From DASSQJ01 sp963730165 (GTDB taxonomy: Bacteria > Actinomycetota > Actinomycetes > Actinomycetales > Dermatophilaceae): DNA of 64,000 nt. The position numbers were made by a program, and so were the translations under genes. Location: contig CAVSQS010000001.1 in assembly GCA_963730165.1 (NCBI GenBank), positions 1 to 64,000 of the forward strand. The letters run 5' to 3'. Position 1 is the first letter of the stretch. Every line of letters begins with the position of its first letter. The notes beneath the pieces were generated by a model that saw nothing but the letters and a program-made list of their open reading frames with translations, searched no databases and was not told the DNA's origin. This document shows, one piece after another, positions 44,011-56,707 of this stretch.

Positions 44011-44011
<1 letters not shown>
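42860..44011 (+). CDS. carA: Carbamoyl-phosphate synthase, small (glutaminase) subunit
   Basis: A 383-residue class I glutaminase subunit. N-terminal domain: GSTVGEAVFSTGMTGYQE. Glutaminase: the nucleophile Cys in GICFGNQILGRA, KYGHRGINQPV and the catalytic His-Glu in QYHPEAAAGP. It supplies ammonia to CarB through the tunnel. ATG 42860 or 42863 can start it; the first gives ATGA coupling with pyrC. Confidence 0.98.
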
Positions 44012-47318
<3,307 letters not shown>

Positions 47319-47322
<4 letters not shown>

Positions 47323-48194
47323 GCACTGGTGTGGTCCAGGTCGGTGGCGAGCTCATCGCCACCCGGCGGGTGGGTGCCTACCAGCACCTGACGCTCGTCG
47401 CGCCGGGGGTCGCCGAGCTCGCCCACCCGGGCCAGTTCGTCGCGCTCGCGGTCGGTGGCCCCACCTCGGCCCACCTGCTGCGGCGGTGCTTCTCGCTCCA
47501 CAAGGTCAAGCCCTCCGGCACCTACGGCGGCACCGTCGACATCGTCGTCGCCGCCCACGGTCCCGGCACGCGGTGGCTCACCGCCCTGCGGCCCCACGAC
47601 CCCGTCGACGTCGTCGGCCCGCTGGGGCGGCCGTTCCCCCTGCCGGCCGAGCCCGTCTCGTGCGTCCTCGTCGGTGGTGGGTACGGCTCGGCCCCGCTCT
47701 TCTGGCTCGCCGAGGAGCTCCGGTCGCGGGGCTGCCACGTCGAGATGGTGCTCGGCGCCGCGTCGCAGGACCGGCTCTTCGGTGTCGTCGAGGCCCGCCG
47801 CTGCGCCGACGGCGTCACCGTGACGACCGACGACGGCTCCGCCGGGCGGCAGGGCTGGGTCTCGGACGTCCTCGGGGAGGTCGTCGACCGGACCTCGGCC
47901 GGTGTCGTGTACGCCTGTGGACCGATGGGGATGCTGCGGGCCGTCACCGACGTCGCGGGCCGGCACGGCGCGGTCGCCCAGGTGGCCGTCGAGGAGTCCA
48001 TGGCGTGCGGCGTGGGGGTCTGCATGACGTGTGTCATGCCGGTGAGGGGGAACGACGGGGTCACCCGGATGGTGCGCTCGTGCGTCGAGGGGCCGGTCTT
48101 CCGGGGCGACCGGGTCCGCTGGGACGCCTTCCGCGACGGCATCGGGTCGGTCCCCGAGGACGCCCTGGGCGCCCCGACGGCGGGTGGGCACTGA
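47319..48194 (+). CDS. pyrK: Dihydroorotate dehydrogenase B, electron-transfer subunit
   Basis: A 291-residue PyrK: FAD domain with RCFSLHKVKPSGTYG, NAD-binding GGGYGSAPLFWLAEEL, and a C-terminal [2Fe-2S] site with four Cys (SMACGVGVCMTCVMP and the later RSCVEGP). It carries electrons from PyrD to NAD+. GTG 47319 overlaps the carB stop. Its presence together with a class IB PyrD means dihydroorotate oxidation is NAD-linked rather than quinone-linked. Confidence 0.95.
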
Positions 48195-49153
48195 TGGTCG
48201 ACATGACGACGGTCCTCGCCGGCGTCACGCTGCCGAACCCGGTGATGACCGCCTCCGGCTGCGCCGCGAACGGTCGCGAGCTGCACCGCTTCTTCCCGGT
48301 GTCCGAGCTCGGCGCGTTCGTCACCAAGACCGTGATGCGCGAGCCGCGCTCCGGCCGGGGCACGCCTCGGATGGCCGAGACCGCCTCGGGCATGCTCAAC
48401 TCCATCGGCCTCCAGGGACCGGGGATCGACGCATTCGTCGAGGAGGACCTCGCCTGGCTCCAGTCGGTCGGGGCGCGGGTGCTGGTCTCGATCGCGGGGA
48501 ACACGGCCGAGGAGTTCGGTCAGGTCGCCGAGCGGCTCGCGGCGAGCCCGGCGTTCGGCGCCGTCGTCGGCGTCGAGGTCAACATCTCCTGCCCCAACGT
48601 CGCCAACCGCGGGCTGGTCTTCGCGTGCGACGCGGTCTCCTCGGAGCGCGTCGTCTCCATCGTCCGCGACCGACTGCCCAGCACCACCCCGATCTTCGCC
48701 AAGCTGACGCCGGACGTCACCGACATCGTCGAGATCGCCTCGGCGGCGCTCGGGGCCGGCGCCGACGGACTGACGATGATCAACACCCTCCTCGGCATGG
48801 TCATCGACACCGACCTGCTCCGCCCTCAGCTCGCCGGCGTCACCGGCGGGCTCTCGGGGCCGGCGATCCGACCGGTCGCGGTCCGGGCCCTGTTCCAGGT
48901 CACCGCGGCGATGCGCTCGGGGCTGCTGCCCGCCGCACCCCTGGTCGGTGTCGGGGGGGTGCGCACCGGGCGCGACGCCCTCGAGCTCGTGACCGCGGGG
49001 GCGAGTGCCGTCCAGGTGGGAACGGCCACCTTCAACGACCCCGCCGCTCCGCGCCGGGTCGCCACGGAGCTGGAGGCCGAGGTGGCCCGCCACGGCTTCG
49101 GCCGCGTCGCCGACGTCGTCGGCATCGCCCACGAGAGGATGGCCCGGCCATGA
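48194..49153 (+). CDS. pyrD: Dihydroorotate dehydrogenase, class IB catalytic subunit
   Basis: A 319-residue FMN barrel of class 1B. ASGCAANG, TKTVMREPRSGRGTPR, NSIGLQGPG, the catalytic Cys in NISCPNV, KLTPDVTDI, INTLLGM, GGLSGPAIRPVAVR and GVGGVRTGRDALE are visible. Class 1 uses Cys, class 2 uses Ser, so this is 1B together with PyrK. ATG 48194 shares its A with the pyrK stop. No membrane-targeting N-terminus. Confidence 0.97.
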   Translation: MVDMTTVLAGVTLPNPVMTASGCAANGRELHRFFPVSELGAFVTKTVMREPRSGRGTPRMAETASGMLNSIGLQGPGIDAFVEEDLAWLQSVGARVLVSIAGNTAEEFGQVAERLAASPAFGAVVGVEVNISCPNVANRGLVFACDAVSSERVVSIVRDRLPSTTPIFAKLTPDVTDIVEIASAALGAGADGLTMINTLLGMVIDTDLLRPQLAGVTGGLSGPAIRPVAVRALFQVTAAMRSGLLPAAPLVGVGGVRTGRDALELVTAGASAVQVGTATFNDPAAPRRVATELEAEVARHGFGRVADVVGIAHERMARP

Positions 49154-49239
49154 GTGGAACCCGACGACGGCCTGCCCACCCACGCCGTGGGACCGGCCAC
49201 GTCCCGGTCCCCGAGGGCGATCGGGTGGACCCGTCATGA
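49150..49239 (+). CDS. 29-codon ORF bridging pyrD and pyrF
   Basis: ATG 49150 overlaps the pyrD stop (ATGA) and its own stop overlaps ATG 49236 of pyrF (ATGA). The predicted peptide (MSGTRRRPAHPRRGTGHVPV and a short acidic end) is basic and has no recognisable family. It may be translated only to couple pyrF translation to pyrD. Without comparative data it could also be chance. Confidence 0.45.
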   Translation: MSGTRRRPAHPRRGTGHVPVPEGDRVDPS

Positions 49240-50099
49240 GCCGCCGGCCCTTCGGAGACCGCCTGCGCGACGCGATGGACGAGCACGGGCCGTTCTGCCC
49301 CGGCATCGACCCCCACGCCGCCCTGCTCGGTGCCTGGGGCCTGCCCGACAGCGTCGACGGGCTCGAGCGGTTCGCGATGACGTGCGTCGAGGCCTTCGGT
49401 GGTGCCGTGGCGTGCGCCAAGCCCCAGGCCGCGTTCTTCGAGCGCTTCGGGTCCCGGGGGGTCGCCGTGCTCGAACGGACGCTCGAGGGGTTGCGGGCCG
49501 CGGGAACGCTCTCACTGCTGGACGCCAAGCGCGGCGACATCGGCTCGACGATGGCCGGGTACGCGAGCGCCTACCTCTCCGACGACGCGCCGGGGCGGGC
49601 CGACGCGATGACGGTGAGCCCCTACCTCGGCTACGGGTCCCTGCGCCCGGCACTGGACCTCGCCGCCTCGACCGGGCGCGGGGTCTTCGTCCTCGCGCTG
49701 ACGTCCAACCCGGAGGGTCCGTCGGTGCAGCACGCGGTCCGCGACGGCCGCAGCGTCGCAGCGTCCGTCGTCGCCGGGGTCACCGCGGACAATTCGGATG
49801 CACGGGCGGGCGGGCGCCTCGGCAGTGTCGGCATGGTGGTCGGGGCGACGGTCGGCGAGGCCGTGCACGCGCTCGGGCTCGACCTCGCCGGGTCGGCCGC
49901 CCCGCTGCTCGCGCCGGGGCTCGGTGCGCAGGGGGGGACCCCCGAGGCACTCCGGGCGACCTTCGGCGGCGCTTTGCCGCAGGTGCTCGGCACGAGCAGC
50001 CGCGAGGTGCTCGGGGCGGGGCCCGACGTCGGCACCCTGCGGCGAGCCGCCCGCGAGGCCGCCGAGGCGCTCCGGGCGGCGACCCGCGGGCTGCCCTGA
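49236..50099 (+). CDS. pyrF: Orotidine 5'-phosphate decarboxylase, type 2
   Basis: A 287-residue OMP decarboxylase of the actinobacterial/myxobacterial type 2. The catalytic Asp-Lys-Asp motif is LLDAKRGDIGSTMAGYA; CPGIDPHAALL opens the barrel, TVSPYLGYGSLRPALD and VGATVGEAV are also typical. It makes UMP. It starts at ATG 49236 on the end of the 29-codon ORF. pyrE, the preceding step, is not in the window, as is usual when pyrE is encoded elsewhere. Confidence 0.96.
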   Translation: MSRRPFGDRLRDAMDEHGPFCPGIDPHAALLGAWGLPDSVDGLERFAMTCVEAFGGAVACAKPQAAFFERFGSRGVAVLERTLEGLRAAGTLSLLDAKRGDIGSTMAGYASAYLSDDAPGRADAMTVSPYLGYGSLRPALDLAASTGRGVFVLALTSNPEGPSVQHAVRDGRSVAASVVAGVTADNSDARAGGRLGSVGMVVGATVGEAVHALGLDLAGSAAPLLAPGLGAQGGTPEALRATFGGALPQVLGTSSREVLGAGPDVGTLRRAAREAAEALRAATRGLP

Positions 50100-50125
50100 C
50101 GGGTGCCGACGGCGCAGGTCCGCGG

Positions 50126-50131
50126 TACAGT
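50126..50131 (+). promoter_or_regulatory. Candidate -10 (TACAGT) of mihF
   Basis: TACAGT in the 89-base gap between pyrF and mihF would give a leader of about 50 nt with AAGGA before GTG 50189. Confidence 0.4.
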
Positions 50132-50188
50132 CGCGACGTACAGCCGGACGTTGAGAAGCCAGCGTCCGCACGTCGAGCAAGGACCACT

Positions 50189-50503
50189 GTGGCTCTCCCA
50201 CCGCTGACCCAGGAACAGCGTGCCGCCGCCCTCGAGAAGGCCGCGGCATCCCGTCGTGAGCGCGCGGAGGTGAAGCACCGGCTCAAGCACTCGGGTGCCT
50301 CGCTCGGCGCGGTCATCGAGGAGGGGAAGAGGAACGACGTCATCGGCAAGATGCGCGTCTCGGCTCTCCTCGAGTCCATGCCCGGTGTCGGTCGGGTCCG
50401 CGCCCGGCAGATCATGGAGGAGATCGGCATCTCCGAGAGCCGCCGCGTGCGCGGCCTCGGCCAGAACCAGATCGCCGCCCTCCTCGACCGCTTCGGGACG
50501 TGA
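50189..50503 (+). CDS. mihF: Mycobacterial-type integration host factor (nucleoid protein)
   Basis: A 104-residue actinobacterial IHF. It begins ALPPLTQEQRAAALEKAAAS, the exact family start, followed by the basic RRERAEVKHRLKHS and a helix-two turns-helix DNA-binding core (VSALLESMPGVGRVRARQIMEEIG). It organises the nucleoid. GTG 50189 follows CAAGGA by 5 bases. Between pyrF and gmk as in Mycobacterium and Streptomyces; the stop overlaps gmk's GTG. Confidence 0.96.
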   Translation: MALPPLTQEQRAAALEKAAASRRERAEVKHRLKHSGASLGAVIEEGKRNDVIGKMRVSALLESMPGVGRVRARQIMEEIGISESRRVRGLGQNQIAALLDRFGT

Positions 50504-51081
50504 CGGACCGCTCGCGGCTCACCGTCCTGGCCGGGCCCACCGCCGTGGGCAAGGGAACTCTCGCCGCCTGGGTCCGCGAGCACCATCCCGAGGTGTGGGT
50601 GTCGGTGTCGGCGACCACCCGGCCACCTCGTCCGGGTGAGGTCGACGGCGTCCACTACCACTTCGTCTCGGATGCGCAGTTCGAGCGCATGGCCGCCGAG
50701 GGCGAGCTCCTCGAGTGGGCGGTCGTCCACGGGCGGGCGAGGTACGGCACCCCGCGCAGACCGGTCGAGGCCGCCCTGGCCGCCGGCCGGCCCGCGCTGC
50801 TCGAGATCGACCTCCAGGGGGCCCGCCAGGTGCGCCGCTCCATGCCCGACGCGCTCTTCGTCTTCCTCGAGCCCCCCAGCTGGGAGGAGCTGGTCCGCCG
50901 CCTCGTCGGCCGGGGGACCGAGGACGAGGCGGAACGGACGGTGCGGCTGGACACCGCACGGGTCGAGCTGGCGGCCGCCGAGGAGTTCGACGTGACGATC
51001 GTCAACGACGACGTTCGGCGTGCGGCCGAGGAGCTCGTATCATTGATGAGATCCCCCGTACCCGAGGCGAAGCGAGACTGA
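50500..51081 (+). CDS. gmk: Guanylate kinase
   Basis: A 193-residue P-loop kinase making GDP from GMP. P-loop GPTAVGKGTLAAW, GMP-binding SVSATTRPPRPGEVDGVHYHF, LLEWAVVHGRARYGTP, LEIDLQGARQVRRSMPDA and the lid RLVGRGTEDEAE are in order. The P-loop has VGKG in place of the usual SGKS/T, a known actinobacterial variant. Overlaps mihF by GTGA; rpoZ follows after 3 bases. Confidence 0.97.
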   Translation: MTDRSRLTVLAGPTAVGKGTLAAWVREHHPEVWVSVSATTRPPRPGEVDGVHYHFVSDAQFERMAAEGELLEWAVVHGRARYGTPRRPVEAALAAGRPALLEIDLQGARQVRRSMPDALFVFLEPPSWEELVRRLVGRGTEDEAERTVRLDTARVELAAAEEFDVTIVNDDVRRAAEELVSLMRSPVPEAKRD

Positions 51082-51084
51082 CGC

Positions 51085-51354
51085 GTGTCCGGAACCACCG
51101 CCAACCCCATCGGCATCACCAACCCGCCGATCGACGAGCTCCTCGAGCGCGCCGACTCCAAGTACGCCCTGGTGCTCTACTCCGCCAAGCGCGCTCGCCA
51201 GATCAACGCGTACTACGCCCAGCTGCAGGAGGGCCTGCTCGAGTACGTCGGCCCGCTCGTCGACTCCGAGGTCCACGAGAAGCCGCTGTCGATCGCCCTG
51301 CGCGAGATCAACGAGGGCCTGCTGACCTCAGAGCCCGTCACCCCCGAGGCCTGA
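51085..51354 (+). CDS. rpoZ: RNA polymerase omega subunit
   Basis: An 89-residue omega of the actinobacterial type: NPPIDELLERADSKYALV, SAKRARQINAYYAQL, and EKPLSIALREINEGLL. It helps beta' folding and, in some species, ppGpp binding. It lies between gmk and coaBC, the standard order. Confidence 0.96.
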   Translation: MSGTTANPIGITNPPIDELLERADSKYALVLYSAKRARQINAYYAQLQEGLLEYVGPLVDSEVHEKPLSIALREINEGLLTSEPVTPEA

Positions 51355-51358
51355 CCCG

Positions 51359-52609
51359 GTGCGGGTCGTCCTCGGGGTCGCCGGGGGGATCGCCGCGTAC
51401 AAGGCGTGCTCCCTGCTGCGGCTGCTCACCGAGGCCGGCCACGACGTCACCGTCGTCCCCACCGCTGCCGCCCTCCACTTCGTCGGTGAGGCGACGTGGT
51501 CGGCGCTGTCCGGGAAGCCGGTCCGCACCGACGTGTGGTCCGACGTCACCGAGGTTCCTCACGTCCGGATCGGACGTGAGGCCGACCTCCTCGTCGTCGC
51601 GCCGGCGACCGCCGACCTGCTCGCCCGGGCCGCGACCGGCCAGGCCGACGACCTCCTGACGAACGTGCTGCTCACGGCGAGGTGCCCGGTCATCATGGCC
51701 CCCGCCATGCACACGGAGATGTGGGAGCACCCGGCGACCCAGGCCAACGTCGCGACGCTCACCGAGCGCGGCGTCCACGTCGTGCCGCCGGCGTCGGGGC
51801 GACTGACCGGGCGCGACTCCGGGCCCGGCCGGCTGCCGGAACCCGAGGAGCTCTTCGCGGTCTGCCAGCGCGAGCTCGACCACGCGTCGCGGGGGCCGGA
51901 CGCGTCGCCGGTGGGCGACCTGGCAGGACGACGGGTCGTCGTCTCCGCCGGCGGCACCCGCGAGCCCCTCGATCCGGTCCGCTTCCTCGGTAACCGCTCC
52001 TCGGGCAAGCAGGGGTACGCCCTCGCCGGTGTCGCGGCACGGCGAGGCGCCGACGTCATCCTCGTCACCACTGTCGGTCTGGTCCCGCCCGACGGGGTCC
52101 ACGTCGTCGAGGTCGAGACGGCGCTCGAGATGGAGGAGGCCGTGCGGTCCGCGGGCCGCGGCGCCGACGTCGTCGTCATGGCCGCCGCGGTCGCCGACTT
52201 CCGGCCCGCGGCCTATGTCGAGCACAAGATCAAGAAGACGTACGCGGCGTCCGAGGACGCAGTCGCCGACACGTCCGCCCCCACTGTCGAGCTGGTCCGC
52301 AACCCCGACATCCTCGCCGGGCTGGTTGCCGACCGGGGCGGCGCCCCGTCACCCGTCGTCGTCGGGTTCGCCGCCGAGACCGGCGACGCCGCGGGCAGCG
52401 TCCTCGACCACGGCCGCGCCAAGCTCGCCCGGAAGGGGTGCGACGTCCTCGTCGTCAACGAGGTCGGGCCGGACACGACCTTCGGGAAGGACGACAACAC
52501 CGTCCACGTGCTGCGGCGGGGGACCGACGAGATCGTCGACGTCGGCCCCGCGAGCAAGGCAGAGGTGGCCGGCGCCGTCTGGGACGCCGTGGTGGGGCTG
52601 CTGCCGTAG
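51359..52609 (+). CDS. coaBC: Bifunctional phosphopantothenoylcysteine decarboxylase/synthase
   Basis: A 416-residue CoaBC (Dfp) of coenzyme A synthesis. CoaC half: VAGGIAAYKACSLLRLL, catalytic His in VPHVRIGREADLL, and APAMHTEMWEHPATQANV with the FMN pocket. CoaB half: SAGGTREPLDPVRFLGNRSS split by GKQGYALA, MAAAVADFRP, KIKKTY and FAAETGD. The PAMH motif differs from the more common PAMN. GTG 51359 follows 4 bases after rpoZ. Its stop codon lies inside a hairpin. Confidence 0.96.
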   Translation: MRVVLGVAGGIAAYKACSLLRLLTEAGHDVTVVPTAAALHFVGEATWSALSGKPVRTDVWSDVTEVPHVRIGREADLLVVAPATADLLARAATGQADDLLTNVLLTARCPVIMAPAMHTEMWEHPATQANVATLTERGVHVVPPASGRLTGRDSGPGRLPEPEELFAVCQRELDHASRGPDASPVGDLAGRRVVVSAGGTREPLDPVRFLGNRSSGKQGYALAGVAARRGADVILVTTVGLVPPDGVHVVEVETALEMEEAVRSAGRGADVVVMAAAVADFRPAAYVEHKIKKTYAASEDAVADTSAPTVELVRNPDILAGLVADRGGAPSPVVVGFAAETGDAAGSVLDHGRAKLARKGCDVLVVNEVGPDTTFGKDDNTVHVLRRGTDEIVDVGPASKAEVAGAVWDAVVGLLP

Positions 52610-52619
52610 CCCCACCACG
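52588..52619. terminator. Bidirectional terminator hairpin at the coaBC stop
   Basis: A 12-bp perfect stem (52588-52599 with 52608-52619) with an 8-nt loop; the coaBC stop is at the foot of the 3' arm. It lies between convergent coaBC and the DivIVA-like gene and could serve both. Confidence 0.7.
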
Positions 52620-52663
52620 CGGCCCGGACGGCCGGCGACCCCGTCCGCCCGGCTCGTCCCGGC

Positions 52664-53830
52664 TCAGCGGTGCGCCGGCTGGCGCTCCTCCGCCTCGGCG
52701 TCCTCGTCCGCCTCGGCGCTGTCCTCGGCCTCGCCGTCCTCGGCGTCCTCGGCCTCGTCGGTCGGCTCGGCGCCGCCCTCGGCGTCCTCGGCCTCGTCGG
52801 TCGGCTCGGTGACCTCCTCGGCTTCGTCGCTGACCTCCGCCTCGCCGGTGACCTCCGGGTCGTCGGCTGGTGCGTCCTCGGCCACCGCGCCGGCGAGGGC
52901 CTCGGCGGCCGCCGGGCCTCCCAGCGTGGCGAGCATGTTGCGGACGTTGCTCAGCTGGGCGGTGATGCTGTCGCGGCGGGCCGTGGCGGCGGCGAGCTCG
53001 CGGTCGGAGTCGCGACGGACCCGCTCGGCCTGCTCCTTGGCCGACCGGACCAGCTCGGCGGCCTCGGCACGGGCGCCCTCGAGGATGCGGGTGGCCTCGG
53101 CGGCCTTGGCGTCGCGGTCCTCCTCGGCCTCGCGGGCCATGACGTCGGCCCGCTCCTGGACGGCCACGAGGGCGGCGTCCTGCTTGGCCATCTGGGCGTT
53201 GAACTCGGCGGCCGCCGCCTCACGGCGCTCGCCGAGGGTCCGCTCGAAGTCGGCGGCCTGGGCCGCGGCCGCGGCGCGCTGCTTCTCGAAGTACGCCTCG
53301 GCCTCCTCGCGTCGGGCGGCGGCCTCACGGGCGGCGTCGTCGATGATGGAGTCGGCCTCGGCCTGGGCACGGGCGACGACGGCGGCGGCGTCGGTGTCGG
53401 CGCGGTTGCGGACCTCCTCCGCGTACCGGTCGGCCTCGGCCCTGACGAGCTGGGACGCCTGCTCGGCCGCGTCGCGCACCTCCTGTGCCTCCGCCGCGGC
53501 GCTCTCGCGCATCGAGGTGGCCTCCTGGTCGGCGAGGCCGAGCATCGACCCGATCCGCTCACCGAGGTCGCTGAAGGACGGGGCGGAGGCCTTGCGCCCC
53601 TCCTCCTCGAGCTCGGCGACGCGGCGGCGCTGCTCCTCGCTCTCCCGGGTCAGCTCGTCCTGGGACTGGCGGACCTTGGTCAGCTCCACCGACGAGGCGG
53701 CGGCCTCCTGCCGGGCGGACTCGGCCTCCTGGCGGGCCGCGTCCAGCTCCTGCTGCAGGGAGGTCAGGCGCTGGTCGACCTGGATGGGATCGTATCCGCG
53801 GAAGACGGTGGGGAACTCCGGCTGGTTCAT
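52664..53830 (-). CDS. DivIVA-like coiled-coil protein with acidic tail
   Basis: A 388-residue protein. The first 30 residues (PTVFRGYDPIQVDQRLTSLQ) match the DivIVA membrane-binding start FRGYDxxQVD. A long Ala/Glu coiled coil follows (about 30-300), then a disordered acidic tail from about 320 with EPTDEAEDAE repeated. DivIVA/Wag31 proteins mark the poles and guide wall growth in actinobacteria; this one resembles the Streptomyces Scy/FilP-type scaffold more than the essential Wag31. ATG 53830 overlaps the stop of the upstream coiled-coil gene (ATGA), so the two are one operon. Confidence 0.85.
   Translation of the reverse strand: MNQPEFPTVFRGYDPIQVDQRLTSLQQELDAARQEAESARQEAAASSVELTKVRQSQDELTRESEEQRRRVAELEEEGRKASAPSFSDLGERIGSMLGLADQEATSMRESAAAEAQEVRDAAEQASQLVRAEADRYAEEVRNRADTDAAAVVARAQAEADSIIDDAAREAAARREEAEAYFEKQRAAAAAQAADFERTLGERREAAAAEFNAQMAKQDAALVAVQERADVMAREAEEDRDAKAAEATRILEGARAEAAELVRSAKEQAERVRRDSDRELAAATARRDSITAQLSNVRNMLATLGGPAAAEALAGAVAEDAPADDPEVTGEAEVSDEAEEVTEPTDEAEDAEGGAEPTDEAEDAEDGEAEDSAEADEDAEAEERQPAHR
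52738..52809 (-). repeat. Two 33-base direct repeats encoding the acidic tail
   Basis: 52738-52770 and 52777-52809 are identical with a 39-base period, i.e. 13 codons. They encode two copies of the EPTDEAEDAE block of the DivIVA-like protein tail. In-frame repeat, probably variable in number between strains. Confidence 0.8.
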
Positions 53831-55296
53831 CGTGACTCCTGCTCAGGGGTGTAGGTGTCGTGATCGGTGGTCTGGGACTCGGTCGGGCCGGACCCGTGGG
53901 CGTGGCCGTTGAGCGCGGCCTCGTCGTGGACGGCGAGGGCCTCGATGACCCCCGACAGCTGACCGAGCTGGGCGGTGATCGCGTCGCGGCGCGCTGCGAG
54001 TGTATGCACCTCGGCGCGGGCGCGCTCGACGGCTGCCTGGGCCTCGGCCCGGACCGCATCCGCCCGCTCTCGGGCCTCCTCCGAGGCCTTGACGATCTCT
54101 GCCCGGGCGGCGCGGTGGTACTCGTGGGCCTCGCGGTGCATGCGCTCGACGTCCTCGGCCGCCGAGAGGCGCACCCGGCGTGCGCCGTCCTCGGCCTCGG
54201 CGATGCGGCGCTCGGCGCGCTCGGTCGACTCCGCCTCGCGGCGGCGGGCCTCCTCGAGCAGCCGGTCGGCCTCGCGCCGGGCGGCGCCGCTCGTGCGGGC
54301 CGCGTCGGCGCGGGCCTCGGCGAGCACGGACTCGGCGAGCTCGCGCATCCTGCGGGACTCGGACTCGGCCTCGGCGAGCCGGTCGCGGCTGGTCGCCGTG
54401 GCGCCGGCCAGCATGGTCTGGACCCGCTCGCGCACGGTGTGTGCACGCTCGGCCAGCTCCTGGTGGTGCTGCCGTGCGCGGGACTGCGCCTCCTGCTCGG
54501 CCCGGTCGAGGATCTCCCGCACGGTTCCCTGTGCCCAGGCCAGGTGCTTCTCGGCGGCGGCGATGACCTCGGCGGCCTCGGCCTCGGCGTCGCTGACGAT
54601 CGCGGCCGCGCGCTCACGGGCCTCCTCGAGCAGCGTCTCGCGCTCGACCCGGCTGTCGGACTCGCGGCGCGACAGCTCCTCGAGGCGGCCGGCGACCTCC
54701 TCCTCGGCCTCGGTGCGGTGCTGCGTGGCGAACCCCTCGGCGTCCAGGCGCAGCCGCTGCACGTCCGCCTCCGCCGACTCGCGCATGGCGAGCAGCTCCG
54801 CCGTGTGCGTCTCGTGCTCGCGCGCCCAGCGCTCCTGGTGCGCGCGCTCCTCCTCACCGAGGCGGGTCATCGTCGTGTCGTGCTCGGTGCGGGCCCGCTC
54901 GAGGACCTCCTCGGCGCGGGCCTGGGCGTCGGCAAGGGCCTGGGCGGCCTGTTCCTCGGCCAGGGCGATGGCCTCGTCGCTCGCCTTGGTCGCCCTCGCC
55001 CTGAGCAACGCCGCCTGGTCGGCGGCGTCGGCGAGCATGATCTCGACCTCGGCTCGGGTCTCCTCGAGGTGGCGCGCGGCCTCCTCGCGCGCGCTCCGGA
55101 CCCGCGCCTGGAGGTCCTCCAGCTCCTGGGTGGCTCCCGCGGTCTCCTCCCGGACCCGCGCGGCCTCCGCCCTGACGTGGGCGATCTCGCGGCCGGCGTC
55201 CTCCCGGAGCTGGTCGGCGAGGGTCTGGGCTCGGGTGAGGATCGACAGTGCTTCGTCGACGGGTCCGCGATCGGCGGAGGCGGGTGCCTCCGTCAT
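53827..55296 (-). CDS. Long coiled-coil protein (Scy/FilP-like), partner of the DivIVA-like protein
   Basis: A 489-residue protein that is almost all coiled coil: RAQTLADQLREDAGREIAH, RSAREEAARHLEETRAEVE, LAEEQAAQALADAQARAEE, RRIAEAEDGARRVRLSAAED and more. There is no membrane segment, ATPase motif or signal peptide. Near the end RRDAITAQLGQLSGVIEALA resembles the end of the DivIVA-like neighbour (RRDSITAQLSNVRNMLATL), so both share a C-terminal element and may co-assemble. ATG 55296 is preferred; ATG 55332 and ATG 55395 upstream are alternatives. Cytoskeleton-like function is inferred. Confidence 0.8.
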   Translation of the reverse strand: MTEAPASADRGPVDEALSILTRAQTLADQLREDAGREIAHVRAEAARVREETAGATQELEDLQARVRSAREEAARHLEETRAEVEIMLADAADQAALLRARATKASDEAIALAEEQAAQALADAQARAEEVLERARTEHDTTMTRLGEEERAHQERWAREHETHTAELLAMRESAEADVQRLRLDAEGFATQHRTEAEEEVAGRLEELSRRESDSRVERETLLEEARERAAAIVSDAEAEAAEVIAAAEKHLAWAQGTVREILDRAEQEAQSRARQHHQELAERAHTVRERVQTMLAGATATSRDRLAEAESESRRMRELAESVLAEARADAARTSGAARREADRLLEEARRREAESTERAERRIAEAEDGARRVRLSAAEDVERMHREAHEYHRAARAEIVKASEEARERADAVRAEAQAAVERARAEVHTLAARRDAITAQLGQLSGVIEALAVHDEAALNGHAHGSGPTESQTTDHDTYTPEQESR

Positions 55297-55390
55297 CGCC
55301 TCACGCCTGGACCCGTCGGACACGGCCCCCATGATCGCAGACGTCTCGCCCAACCACCGGGTGAAGCCTGAGAGGCCTCTTCGGGACGGG

Positions 55391-55396
55391 TACATT
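55391..55396 (+). promoter_or_regulatory. Candidate -10 (TACATT) of metK
   Basis: TACATT, preceded by a GC-rich spacer, would start transcription near 55403 and leave a leader of about 52 nt with GAAGGAG before GTG 55455. No SAM-riboswitch-like fold was seen in the leader. Confidence 0.4.
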
Positions 55397-55454
55397 GACG
55401 TCCGCGCGGCGTGCCGACCGCGGCGCGCGAGCCCACCGCCGAAGGAGTAGCTGC

Positions 55455-56672
<1,218 letters not shown>

Positions 56673-56695
56673 CCGGGCACGTCGCCGCGCTCCGC

Positions 56696-56701
56696 TAGGT
56701 T
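56696..56701 (+). promoter_or_regulatory. -10 element (TAGGTT) of priA
   Basis: TAGGTT ends 6 bases before GTG 56708, a leaderless arrangement. Confidence 0.5.
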
Positions 56702-56707
56702 CGGCCC

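Noticed and set aside
55397..55454. SAM riboswitch before metK
   Set aside because: The leader is too short (about 50 nt) and lacks the paired elements of known SAM riboswitches.
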